In this document: in pieces, positions 37,612 to 46,582 of the stretch
Layout: each line of letters begins with the position of its first letter
Numbering within the stretch: the first letter of the stretch is position 1
Assembly: GCF_900128905.1 (NCBI RefSeq)
Contig: NZ_FQTV01000003.1
Coordinates: forward strand, 225,850 to 289,849
DNA: 64,000 nt
Origin: Bacteroides luti
GTDB taxonomy: Bacteria; Bacteroidota; Bacteroidia; Bacteroidales; Bacteroidaceae
Direction: 5' to 3'
The notes under the pieces: model-generated
What the model saw: only the letters and a program-made list of their open reading frames with translations
Database searches by the model: none
Told to the model about the DNA's origin: nothing
Made by a program: the position numbers and the translations under genes

Positions 37612-37695
37612 CAGAACCTATTTAATACTATTTATTTTATTAATAAGAAACCTCTACTAACTTTTTTATTAATAACAATATAATTCGAAAACATC

Positions 37696-40233
37696 GTGGA
37701 GAAGAACACTTATTCTTATGAAGAAGCTTTTGAATCATCTTTACAATACTTCAAAGGCGACGAGCTTGCTGCAAGGGTTTGGATTAACAAATATGCAGTA
37801 AAAGACTCTTTCGGAAATATTTATGAAAAGTCGCCAGACGATATGCATTGGCGTATCGCTAATGAGATTGCCAGAGTTGAAGCTAAGTATCCTAATGCGC
37901 TTAGTTCGCAGGAGCTTTTCAATCTGTTAGACCATTTTAAATATATTGTTCCTCAAGGAAGTCCAATGACGGGTATTGGTAACAACTACCAGGTCGCTTC
38001 TTTATCCAATTGTTTTGTAATTGGAGTTGATGGAGCAGCTGACTCTTATGGAGCAATTATTAAGATTGACGAAGAGCAGGTTCAATTAATGAAAAGAAGA
38101 GGTGGTGTAGGTCACGATCTTTCACATATACGTCCAAAAGGATCGCCAGTTAAGAATTCTGCATTGACTTCAACCGGTATTGTTCCTTTCATGGAGCGTT
38201 ATTCAAATTCTACTCGCGAAGTTGCTCAGGATGGCCGTCGTGGTGCGTTGATGTTGAGCGTATCTATAAAACATCCGGATTCGGAAGCGTTTATAGATGC
38301 AAAGATGACTGAAGGAAGAGTTACTGGTGCAAACGTTTCGGTAAAACTGGATGATGACTTTATGAAGGCTGCCAGCGAAGGTGGTATTTACAAACAACAA
38401 TATCCTATCGATTCAGAAAATCCTACTACTGTAAAAGAGATTGATGCATCTTCTCTTTGGAAGAAGATTGTGCACAATGCATGGAAATCTGCCGAACCGG
38501 GAGTTTTATTTTGGGATACTATTATCAAAGAATCTGTTCCTGATTGTTATGCAGACCTTGGATATAAGACCACATCTACAAACCCATGTGGAGAAATTCC
38601 ATTGTGTCCTTACGACTCATGCCGTTTATTGGCTATCAATCTTTATTCTTATGTAGTTAATCCATTCACTAAGGATGCATATTTTGATTTCGACTTATTC
38701 AAAAAGCATGTAGCACTTGCTCAACGCATTATGGATGATATTATTGATCTTGAACTTGAAAAGATCGAACGTATCATGGAAAAGATAGATTCTGATCCGG
38801 AATATGAAGAAGTGAAACATGCAGAAAAGCTATTATGGGAAAAAATCTATAAGAAGAGCGGACAAGGTAGACGTACCGGTGTAGGTATTACTGCCGAAGG
38901 AGATATGTTGGCTGCACTAGGTTTAATATATGGAACAGAAGAAGCTACTACTTTCTCTGAAGAAGTACATAAAACTATTGCCATCAACGCTTACAGTTCT
39001 TCTGTTCAAATGGCTAAAGAACGTGGAGCATTTGAAATTTATGATTGGGAAAGAGAACAAAACAATCCGTTTATCAACCGATTGAAAGAGGCTGATCCTG
39101 CACTTTACGAAGACATGAAGAAGTATGGACGTAGAAATATTGCCTGCTTAACTATTGCACCTACCGGAACAACCAGTCTTATGACTCAAACAACTTCCGG
39201 TATTGAACCAGTATTCTTACCTGTATATAAAAGAAGAAGAAAAGTTAATCCGAACGATGCACAGTCGCATGTTGATTTTATTGACGAGACTGGAGATGCA
39301 TTTGAAGAATATATTGTTTTCCACCACAAGTTTGTAGATTGGATGGAAGCTAATGGTTATAATGCTGCAAAGCGTTATACTCAGGAAGAAATTGACGAGT
39401 TGGTTAAACAATCTCCTTATTACAAAGCTACGTCAAACGATGTAGACTGGCTGATGAAGGTTAAGATGCAGGGAAGAATCCAAAAATGGGTAGACCACTC
39501 AATAAGCGTTACCATCAACTTGCCGAATGACGTTGACGAGGAATTGGTTAACAGATTATATGTTGAAGCATGGAAATCAGGATGTAAAGGCTGTACAGTA
39601 TACCGTGACGGTTCACGTTCAGGAGTACTACTTTCTACCAAGTCTGATAAGAAAGATGAGCTTCCTCCATGTCAGCCACCTACAGTAGTTGAAGTTCGTC
39701 CTAAAGTGTTGGAAGCAGATGTTGTTAGATTCCAGAACAATAAAGAGAAATGGGTTGCTTTTGTAGGCTTGCTCGAAGGAAGACCTTATGAAATCTTTAC
39801 CGGTTTGCAAGATGATGAAGAAGGCATTCTACTTCCTAAAACAGTTACTATGGGAAGAATCATCAAAACTGTAGACGAGAACGGAATAAAGAGATACGAC
39901 TTCCAATTCCAGAACAAACGTGGATACAAAACTACTATTGAAGGTTTGAATGAAAAATTCAATAAAGAGTACTGGAACTATGCAAAATTAATATCCGGAG
40001 TGCTTCGCTACAGAATGCCGATTGTACAGGTTATTAAACTTGTTGGTCAGTTACAGCTGGACAACGAAAGCATTAACACTTGGAAAAACGGTGTAGAACG
40101 TGCTCTTAAGAAATACATTCAGGACGGAACAGAAGCAAGAGGAAAAAAATGTCCAAACTGTGGAAACGAGACATTGATTTATCAGGAAGGATGCCTTATC
40201 TGTACATCTTGCGGAAGCTCTCGTTGCGGATAA
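37696..40233 (+). CDS. nrdJ: Adenosylcobalamin-dependent (class II) ribonucleotide reductase
   Basis: Reduces ribonucleotides to deoxyribonucleotides with a B12-generated thiyl radical, independent of oxygen. The 845-residue protein shows the active-site segment NPCGEIPL, the loop CLTIAPTGTTSLMTQTTSGIEP and GCTVYRDGSR. The C-terminal zinc ribbon reads CPNCGNETLIYQEGCLICTSCG, with the last residues CG close to the chain end serving as redox cysteines. Translation starts at GTG; the next in-frame Met is about 50 residues in, past conserved sequence. The gene needs vitamin B12, which this lineage normally imports. Confidence 0.95.
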   Translation: MEKNTYSYEEAFESSLQYFKGDELAARVWINKYAVKDSFGNIYEKSPDDMHWRIANEIARVEAKYPNALSSQELFNLLDHFKYIVPQGSPMTGIGNNYQVASLSNCFVIGVDGAADSYGAIIKIDEEQVQLMKRRGGVGHDLSHIRPKGSPVKNSALTSTGIVPFMERYSNSTREVAQDGRRGALMLSVSIKHPDSEAFIDAKMTEGRVTGANVSVKLDDDFMKAASEGGIYKQQYPIDSENPTTVKEIDASSLWKKIVHNAWKSAEPGVLFWDTIIKESVPDCYADLGYKTTSTNPCGEIPLCPYDSCRLLAINLYSYVVNPFTKDAYFDFDLFKKHVALAQRIMDDIIDLELEKIERIMEKIDSDPEYEEVKHAEKLLWEKIYKKSGQGRRTGVGITAEGDMLAALGLIYGTEEATTFSEEVHKTIAINAYSSSVQMAKERGAFEIYDWEREQNNPFINRLKEADPALYEDMKKYGRRNIACLTIAPTGTTSLMTQTTSGIEPVFLPVYKRRRKVNPNDAQSHVDFIDETGDAFEEYIVFHHKFVDWMEANGYNAAKRYTQEEIDELVKQSPYYKATSNDVDWLMKVKMQGRIQKWVDHSISVTINLPNDVDEELVNRLYVEAWKSGCKGCTVYRDGSRSGVLLSTKSDKKDELPPCQPPTVVEVRPKVLEADVVRFQNNKEKWVAFVGLLEGRPYEIFTGLQDDEEGILLPKTVTMGRIIKTVDENGIKRYDFQFQNKRGYKTTIEGLNEKFNKEYWNYAKLISGVLRYRMPIVQVIKLVGQLQLDNESINTWKNGVERALKKYIQDGTEARGKKCPNCGNETLIYQEGCLICTSCGSSRCG

Positions 40234-40250
40234 TGAATTAAAAGAATATC

Positions 40251-40346
40251 TTTTTATGGGTTAATGCCATAAAAAAGTAACAAAACTGCTTAAAGAAAAT
40301 TCTTCTTTCACAATAGATTGAAGAGTTATCTTTAGGCAGTTTTGTT
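40251..40346 (+). terminator. Two tandem hairpins after nrdJ
   Basis: First TTTTTATGG/CCATAAAAAA at about 40251-40276. Then CAAAACTGC-TAAAGA paired with TCTTTA-GCAGTTTTG (about 40281-40342), ending in a T-rich stretch. Confidence 0.7.
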
Positions 40347-40455
40347 GTTTAGGCAAAACATTATAGCATAATATCGAGTCTGATTAAAAGAGAATATAAA
40401 TGAACCTTCATTCTTAAGAAAAAAGATGAATCCATGGCTTTGCAATATAATAATT

Positions 40456-40465
40456 CAAACGTTTG
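40456..40465. promoter_or_regulatory. Possible operator upstream of malQ
   Basis: The 10-bp palindrome CAAACGTTTG with central CG resembles operators of LacI-family regulators. It lies 98 nt before the malQ ATG. No regulator gene is nearby; the assignment is inference. No clear -7 box was found for malQ in the rest of the gap. Confidence 0.35.
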
Positions 40466-40562
40466 CATAAGATTTTGAGTTACAAACGGACATAAGCACA
40501 TTTAGGATATTTAATAATTCATTAAAATTGCAACGCTTTGGAATAATAATAAATCTAATAGT

Positions 40563-43268
40563 ATGATTTTATCTTTTCATATAGAATACCGAACAAACTG
40601 GGGTGAAGAAGTCAGGATACTGGGTTCTGTCCCGGAACTGGGAAGCTGGGAAGAAGAACAAGCTGTTCCTCTTCAAACAGTGGATGGAATTAGCTGGAGT
40701 CTATCTAAAGAAATTCAGCATCCGGCCAACGAGGTTGTTAAATACACATATTACATCTATAAAGACGGAAAGCCGGTTCGTAAAGAATGGGATTCTTTCC
40801 CTAGAAAAATCCATATTAATTCAAACGGGAATATTGTATTTCGCAGTTTGGATTCATGGAGAAACATACCGGAAAAACAAGCCTTTTACAGCTCAGCTTT
40901 TACGGAATGCCTGCTTGCCAGGAAGAAAAATGAGGCTCCTAAGAAGAGTTTCCAGAAAGCCTTGGTAATAAAAGCTTTCGCTCCAAGAATAAGCAGTAAT
41001 TTCGCATTAGCTATTTCGGGTAATCAACCAGTGCTGGGGAATTGGGATGCTAATAAAGTGTGCATAATGAATGATGTGGACTTCCCTGAGTGGCAAGTAA
41101 CGATTGATGCCAGCCAAATTACTTTCCCTCTGGAATATAAGTTCGTTTTATATAATTTAAAAGAGAACAAGATAGAGTCCTGGGAAAATAATCCGAACCG
41201 ATACCTGGCTGATCCTGTAATAAGAACTGGAGAAGTTCTTTTTGTGCCGGACAGATATGTCTATTTCGATTTACCGGCTTTTAAAAGTACCGGCGTAGCT
41301 ATTCCGGTTTTCTCTTTGAAATCAAAGCATAGCTTCGGGGTGGGAGATTTCAGCGATCTGAAAATGATGATCGACTGGGCTGCCAGTACAAATCAGAGAG
41401 TTGTTCAGATTTTGCCTATCAATGATACTACAATGACGCATACCTGGACAGATTCTTATCCCTACAACAGTATCTCCATTTATGCTTTTCATCCAATGTA
41501 TGTAGATTTGTTTAAGATGGGCAAGTTGAAAGATGCCGATAAGATGACATATTTCACTGAAAAGCAAAATAAGCTGAATGCAAAAACCACAATAGATTAC
41601 GAAGCGGTTAATCAGGGGAAATGGGAATACTTCCGTTTGATATTTGCACAGGAAGGCAAAAAGGTATTAAGATCGAAAGCTTTTAAACAATTCTTATCAG
41701 ACAATCAGGAATGGCTGCAACCTTATGCTGTGTTCAGTTATCTGCGCGACCAGTACAAGACTCCAAACTTCCGCGAATGGCCCAAATGTTCTACCTTTAA
41801 TCAGGAAGATATTGCTGCTATCTGCAAGCCCGATTCAGAAGAATACGAAGAGATTGCTATTTATTACTATATACAATACCATCTGCATCTGCAGTTATTG
41901 GAAGCTTCCACTTATGCACGAGAAAAGGGAGTGGTACTTAAAGGAGATATTCCTATCGGCATTAGCAGAAATAGCGTAGAAGCATGGAAGGATGCGCATT
42001 ATTTCAATCTGAACGGTCAGGCTGGTGCTCCACCCGATGACTTTTCGGCCAATGGTCAGAACTGGGGATTCCCAACTTACGACTGGGAGGTTATGGAAGA
42101 AGACGGTTATAGCTGGTGGATGAAGAGATTCCAGAAAATGTCTGAATACTTCGATGCTTACCGCATTGACCATATTCTGGGATTCTTTCGCATTTGGGAA
42201 ATTCCATTAGATGCCGTACATGGCTTATTGGGACAGTTTGTTCCTTCTCTGCCAATGTCTCGCGAAGAGATTGAAAGTTATGGCTTGTATTTTAACGAAG
42301 ATTTGTTCCTGAAACCTTATATACACGAAGGTTTCCTTCAACAAGTATTCGGTCCACATACTGATTATGTAAAGGATACATTTATTCGTTCCACCAACCA
42401 GTGGGAAATCTACGAGATGCGTCCTGAATTCGATACACAAAAGAAAGTAGAAGCATTCTTCAAAGATAAAACAGATGCAGACAGTATCTGGATCCGCGAT
42501 GGTTTATATGCTCTTATCAGTGATGTACTCTTTATTCGCGACAGAAAGATAAAGAACATGTATCATCCGCGCATTGGAGTGCAGTTCGATTTTATCTATC
42601 AGACATTAAGCGAGCTAGATAAAGCCGCATTTAATAATCTGTACGATAATTACTATTACAAACGCCATAACCATTTCTGGCAGGAACAGGCAATGAAGAA
42701 ACTGCCTCAGCTTACACAAAGCACAAGGATGCTTGTATGCGGAGAAGATTTGGGTATGATACCCGATTGCGTGCCATGGGTAATGAACGAGCTGCAGATT
42801 CTAAGTCTGGAAATACAACGAATGCCTAAGAGCAGATCCTTGGAATTTGGACTGGTGGGTGAATATCCTTACCGTTCGGTTTGCACAATCTCTACACACG
42901 ATATGTCGACCCTGCGCGGTTGGTGGAAAGAAGATTTCCAGCAAACGCAACGGTATTACAACAATATACTGGGACATTATGGTGCTGCACCCGAAAAAGC
43001 ATCGGGCAATATCTGTGAAGAGGTAATCAAACAGCATCTTTACTCCAACTCAATATTGTGCATCCTTTCTTTCCAAGATTGGTTGTCGATGAGTGAAGAG
43101 TGGAGAAACCCAAATATTGAAGCCGAACGCATCAATATTCCGGCAAATCCGAGACATTACTGGCGATACCGCATGCACATCACACTTGAGGATTTGATGC
43201 AGGCCGAAAGTATTAATACAAAGATTCGTGAATTGATAGTTCTGACAGGGAGAAATCCTAAAAAATAA
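40563..43268 (+). CDS. malQ: 4-alpha-glucanotransferase with two N-terminal CBM20 domains (DPE2-like)
   Basis: Amylomaltase of GH77 that transfers alpha-1,4-glucan segments, acting in maltose or glycogen metabolism in the cytoplasm. The 901-residue protein begins directly with a starch-binding CBM20 domain (about 1-110, LGSVPELGSWEEEQAVPL). A second CBM20 follows (about 130-235, SGNQPVLGNWDANKV), then the GH77 barrel (about 250-890). Catalytic residues are the Asp in AYRIDHILGFFRIWEIP, the Glu in CGEDLGMIP and the Asp in STHDMSTLRGWW. This tandem CBM20-GH77 layout is that of plant DPE2 and Bacteroidota homologues. Monocistronic, with its own terminator. Confidence 0.94.
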   Translation: MILSFHIEYRTNWGEEVRILGSVPELGSWEEEQAVPLQTVDGISWSLSKEIQHPANEVVKYTYYIYKDGKPVRKEWDSFPRKIHINSNGNIVFRSLDSWRNIPEKQAFYSSAFTECLLARKKNEAPKKSFQKALVIKAFAPRISSNFALAISGNQPVLGNWDANKVCIMNDVDFPEWQVTIDASQITFPLEYKFVLYNLKENKIESWENNPNRYLADPVIRTGEVLFVPDRYVYFDLPAFKSTGVAIPVFSLKSKHSFGVGDFSDLKMMIDWAASTNQRVVQILPINDTTMTHTWTDSYPYNSISIYAFHPMYVDLFKMGKLKDADKMTYFTEKQNKLNAKTTIDYEAVNQGKWEYFRLIFAQEGKKVLRSKAFKQFLSDNQEWLQPYAVFSYLRDQYKTPNFREWPKCSTFNQEDIAAICKPDSEEYEEIAIYYYIQYHLHLQLLEASTYAREKGVVLKGDIPIGISRNSVEAWKDAHYFNLNGQAGAPPDDFSANGQNWGFPTYDWEVMEEDGYSWWMKRFQKMSEYFDAYRIDHILGFFRIWEIPLDAVHGLLGQFVPSLPMSREEIESYGLYFNEDLFLKPYIHEGFLQQVFGPHTDYVKDTFIRSTNQWEIYEMRPEFDTQKKVEAFFKDKTDADSIWIRDGLYALISDVLFIRDRKIKNMYHPRIGVQFDFIYQTLSELDKAAFNNLYDNYYYKRHNHFWQEQAMKKLPQLTQSTRMLVCGEDLGMIPDCVPWVMNELQILSLEIQRMPKSRSLEFGLVGEYPYRSVCTISTHDMSTLRGWWKEDFQQTQRYYNNILGHYGAAPEKASGNICEEVIKQHLYSNSILCILSFQDWLSMSEEWRNPNIEAERINIPANPRHYWRYRMHITLEDLMQAESINTKIRELIVLTGRNPKK

Positions 43269-43293
43269 AAGTTTTGAGAGTTAGTTAGATGCA

Positions 43294-43327
43294 GAGTGCC
43301 GTCCAGAACGCGGCACTCTTTTTTTAT
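43294..43327 (+). terminator. Terminator after malQ
   Basis: GAGTGCCG pairs with CGGCACTC, followed by eight T. Confidence 0.93.
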
Positions 43328-43458
43328 TTCAATTAAAACGATTGTCATGTTCACAGATTCTCTTACTTTTGTAATTGATGGATTATTAAGAAGATAAAAG
43401 GAGCTCTTTTTAAAGCATGGTTAATCATTCATCAACTAAAGGCGGGAGATTATTATTT

Positions 43459-43536
43459 CCTTGTACAGAAGAATTAATTCTTTTGTACAGAACATTACAA
43501 TCTTTTGTACAAAAGAATGCATTGTTTTGTACAAGA
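43459..43536. repeat. TGTACA tetrad element, copy B
   Basis: TGTACA at 43462, 43484, 43506 and 43528, again exactly 22 bp apart. The spacers are near-palindromic, such as GAAGAATTAATTCTTT. The last unit ends 35 nt before the folB ATG, so it occupies the expected folB promoter and leader region. Confidence 0.9.
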
Positions 43537-43567
43537 ATAGAATAACATCACGAAACAGAATAAAAAA

Positions 43568-43936
43568 ATGAAATCGAATGATATGTACATCTTCCTCAGC
43601 AACGTAAAATTCTATGCCAGGCATGGAGTTGGCGCTCAGGAAAGATTGGTTGGCAACACTTTTATTGTAGATCTGAGATTGAAGCTGGATTTCAGCAAGG
43701 CGGCAGAAACCGATGATCTGAACTATACAGTTAGCTATGCAGAAGTATTCAAAGTTGTAAAGGCGGAAATGAAAACACCTTCTCTCCTATTGGAACATGT
43801 CGGCCAAAGAATTATTACGCACTTATTTCGTGAGTTCCCTACAGTGGAAGCCATTGATCTGAAACTATCCAAGCTGAATCCTCCCATGGGAGCTGATATT
43901 GACTGCGCAGGCGTGGAAATGCATTGCGTAAGATAA
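43568..43936 (+). CDS. folB: Dihydroneopterin aldolase
   Basis: Cleaves dihydroneopterin to 6-hydroxymethyl-dihydropterin in folate synthesis. The 122-residue protein fits the FolB family: IFLSNVKFYARHGVGAQER at the N terminus carries the active-site His and conserved Glu, followed by VDYAEV-like VSYAEVFK and the LSKLNPP motif with the catalytic Lys. It has no adjacent folate genes. The TGTACA element sits directly upstream. Confidence 0.93.
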   Translation: MKSNDMYIFLSNVKFYARHGVGAQERLVGNTFIVDLRLKLDFSKAAETDDLNYTVSYAEVFKVVKAEMKTPSLLLEHVGQRIITHLFREFPTVEAIDLKLSKLNPPMGADIDCAGVEMHCVR

Positions 43937-44023
43937 AGGAAGTTTTTTGCATATATAACTAAGCAAATCAATCTAAAAGCAGAATTTACAAGTAAATATT
44001 TCAATACCCCATAGAAGATAAAA

Positions 44024-44068
44024 AAGAAAAAGGCTGAGAACAATATCAAATTGCTTTCAGCCTTTCTT
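44024..44068. terminator. Bidirectional terminator between folB and purA
   Basis: AAGAAAAAGGCTGA pairs with TTCAGCCTTTCTT across a loop, with A- and T-rich flanks; it suits both convergent genes. Confidence 0.82.
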
Positions 44069-44089
44069 ATTTTATCAGATAGTTATTTC

Positions 44090-45361
44090 CTATTCTTCAG
44101 TATATCTAATAATAGTCTGGTCTCTGTCTGGACCTACAGATACAATCTTAATAGGCACTTCCAGTTGTTCTTCCAGGAATGATACATAAGCATTGAATTC
44201 TTCAGGGAATTCGTCTTCGCTCTGCATCTTTGTCATATCAACCTGCCATGCAGGAAGTTCAACATATACAGGTTCTACATTCTCGTTAATATCGTATGGG
44301 AAGTAATCTATTTCCTCACCATTCACTTTATATGCCACGCAAGCTTTGATTGTTTCAAATGTATCGAGTACATCGCTCTTCATCATAATAAGCTTAGTAA
44401 CACCATTGATCATTACAGAATACTTTAAAGCAACCAGGTCAATCCATCCGCAACGGCGTTTACGACCAGTTACAGCACCATACTCATGACCAATCTGGCA
44501 AATAGTTTCGCCTGTTTCGTCAAACAATTCAGTTGGGAAAGGACCGCTACCTACACGTGTGCAGTATGCTTTGAAAATACCGAAAACCTCTCCTATTCTA
44601 TTCGGCGCAACACCTAGTCCTGTGCAAGCTCCTGCACAAACGGTATTAGATGAAGTAACGAAAGGATAAGAACCAAAGTCAATATCAAGCATCGTTCCCT
44701 GTGCTCCTTCGCAAAGAACACTCTTTCCGTCGCGTAGCAAATTGTTTATCTCGTGTTCGCTATCAACAAAATGGAATTGTTTCAGATATTCAATACCTTC
44801 AAACCACTCTTTTTCAAGCTGAGTTAAATCATATTCAAAGTTAAGGCTCTTAAGAATCGCTTCGTGGCGAGCTTTAGCCTGAGAATAAATAGCATCAAAA
44901 TTATGAAGTATATCACCTACGCGAACACCGTTACGACTAATTTTATCAGTATAAGTAGGGCCGATACCTTTACCGGTAGTTCCTACCTTAGCATCACCTT
45001 TTGCTGCTTCATAGGCTGCATCCAGAATACGGTGAGTAGGGAGAATAAGGTGTGCCTTTTTAGAAATGTGAAGTCTTTCTTTCAGGTTATGACCGGAAGC
45101 TTCCAAAGATTCAGCCTCAGCCTTAAACAAAGCTGGATCTAATACAACACCATTACCAATGATATTTACTTTATCTCCCTGAAAAATACCGGAAGGAATA
45201 GAACGAAGCACATATTTCTGTCCTTCGAATTCGAGTGTGTGACCAGCATTTGGTCCGCCCTGAAAACGAGCTACCACGTCATAGTTAGGTGTTAATACAT
45301 CAACAACCTTACCTTTACCTTCATCACCCCACTGCAATCCTAATAAAACGTCTACTTTCAT
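44090..45361 (-). CDS. purA: Adenylosuccinate synthetase
   Basis: GTP-dependent first step from IMP to AMP. The 423-residue protein begins MKVDVLLGLQWGDEGKGKVVD, with the catalytic Asp and P-loop GDEGKGK. The IMP-binding region GGPNAGHT, the GTTGKGIGPTYTDK loop and TGRKRRCGWID are present. Length is normal. It starts 10 nt after the fur-family gene, so both are on one mRNA. Confidence 0.97.
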   Translation of the reverse strand: MKVDVLLGLQWGDEGKGKVVDVLTPNYDVVARFQGGPNAGHTLEFEGQKYVLRSIPSGIFQGDKVNIIGNGVVLDPALFKAEAESLEASGHNLKERLHISKKAHLILPTHRILDAAYEAAKGDAKVGTTGKGIGPTYTDKISRNGVRVGDILHNFDAIYSQAKARHEAILKSLNFEYDLTQLEKEWFEGIEYLKQFHFVDSEHEINNLLRDGKSVLCEGAQGTMLDIDFGSYPFVTSSNTVCAGACTGLGVAPNRIGEVFGIFKAYCTRVGSGPFPTELFDETGETICQIGHEYGAVTGRKRRCGWIDLVALKYSVMINGVTKLIMMKSDVLDTFETIKACVAYKVNGEEIDYFPYDINENVEPVYVELPAWQVDMTKMQSEDEFPEEFNAYVSFLEEQLEVPIKIVSVGPDRDQTIIRYTEE

Positions 45362-45371
45362 TTTATTTATT

Positions 45372-45851
45372 CTATAGTTTATTATTTATTTGCTTTTTTC
45401 TCTTCTTCGCCCAGGCACACCGACTGCAAATGCCATATATATATAAAGAATAATGTGACATTTGAAACTTGGTTAGCTTTGTATTTGCAATTGCATTCTT
45501 GAGCGTATCATTCTGAAACTCGGTCACCTTACCACATTCCGTACAGATAAGATGGTGATGCGTTTCAATATTAAATGATTTTTCGTACTGGGAAGAATTT
45601 CCAAATTGATGTTTAATAATCAGTTTCGCATCAATCAGAAGTATAATGGTATTATAAAGAGTGGCACGACTGACACGGAAGTTTTCCTGATTCATCATTT
45701 TGCTATACAGCATGTCGATACCAAAATGCCCCTCGATGGAATAGATTGTGTCGAGTATTGCATAACGTTCGGGAGTTTTCCGATGTCCGTTTGCATTAAG
45801 ATATTCAGTGAATATCTGTTTTACTGTTTCTTTCACGTTTTGTTTATCCAT
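45372..45851 (-). CDS. fur: Fur-family metalloregulator
   Basis: DNA-binding regulator of the Fur superfamily. The 159-residue protein has an N-terminal winged helix (about 1-85, HRKTPERYAILDTIYS and VSRATLYNTIILL) and a dimerisation domain with the metal motif HHHLICTECGKVTEF. A second Cys pair follows in GICSRC. The HHHLICxxCG form is nearer Fur than PerR, but subfamily is not certain. It shares an operon with purA, an unusual pairing. Confidence 0.85.
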   Translation of the reverse strand: MDKQNVKETVKQIFTEYLNANGHRKTPERYAILDTIYSIEGHFGIDMLYSKMMNQENFRVSRATLYNTIILLIDAKLIIKHQFGNSSQYEKSFNIETHHHLICTECGKVTEFQNDTLKNAIANTKLTKFQMSHYSLYIYGICSRCAWAKKRKKQINNKL

Positions 45852-45874
45852 GATGGGGCAATTTTTACCGCGAA

Positions 45875-45882
45875 CAAAGTTA
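45875..45882 (-). promoter_or_regulatory. Putative -7 box of fur-purA
   Basis: Minus-strand TAACTTTG, 23 nt before the fur ATG; TTTC stands near the -33 position instead of TTTG. Confidence 0.55.
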
Positions 45883-45907
45883 GCCTTTTTTGCGGAAAGA
45901 GAAAAGA

Positions 45908-46576
45908 TTAAAGCAAATATTCTATCTCCAACTTTATATTTTCGAGAAGTAATTTCACATTTTCGTCTTTCGGATTTTCTTCTTTTGCAAGTAGTTGCAA
46001 AACTTTTTCAGCATGTGCCTTACTTTGTTGGCCATACTTAACCAATGCCAACGTTGCTGATTTTCTTGAAAAATAAGCCGAAGAGAATAAAGCAGCAAAA
46101 GCCTGATCGAAGAATTCCTCCTCTGCCCTTTCATTCATCTCACCGCCTTTACCAACTAAACGTGCCACAAGAAGAAAGCCGCACGCCTGCACATATTCCC
46201 TTTCATCGGCCATCCATTGGAAAGATTTAGCTGGAGCATAAGGCAAATACTGAAACAGGTTCATACAAGTCAGTTCGGCAATCTCGGAATTATGAATATC
46301 TTCTACCCAAATATCTGCTATCTCAGGGAAGAAAGTATCAATGGGCTGTAACATTCCGGCAAGAATCTTCGATTCACGAACATTCTCTTTCCAGAGAGTC
46401 TGCGCCAGATCATGATTCTGATCATATTGCTTAGCTATTTCTTTCAGGCGAGGAAGTTCAACTCCGAAGTTGACTTTATAAGCAAGCCCTTTTTCACGCA
46501 TACTTTGAGATGCAACTCCGTTCATTGATAAACGGAGCTGCGTCTTTATTTCTTTTATTATTTCTTTAGTATCCAT
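45908..46576 (-). CDS. DNA alkylation repair protein, AlkD-like
   Basis: Helical HEAT-repeat protein of the AlkC/AlkD group, which in characterised members excises alkylated bases. The 222-residue protein is all-helical, begins MDTKEIIKEIKTQLRLSMNG and contains repeated helix pairs with conserved Trp and Asp (for example IADIWVEDIHNSEIAELTC and WMADEREYVQACGFLLVARL). Some members in this phylum lack proven glycosylase activity. It starts 6 nt after the M49 peptidase stop, so the two form an operon. Confidence 0.85.
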   Translation of the reverse strand: MDTKEIIKEIKTQLRLSMNGVASQSMREKGLAYKVNFGVELPRLKEIAKQYDQNHDLAQTLWKENVRESKILAGMLQPIDTFFPEIADIWVEDIHNSEIAELTCMNLFQYLPYAPAKSFQWMADEREYVQACGFLLVARLVGKGGEMNERAEEEFFDQAFAALFSSAYFSRKSATLALVKYGQQSKAHAEKVLQLLAKEENPKDENVKLLLENIKLEIEYLL

Positions 46577-46582
46577 AAATGA

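Noticed and set aside
37431..37625. 64-codon frame between the nitroreductase and nrdJ
   Set aside because: Composition is that of translated AT-rich DNA (Ile, Phe, Lys, Tyr), and it overlaps the full nrdJ promoter at 37581-37611.
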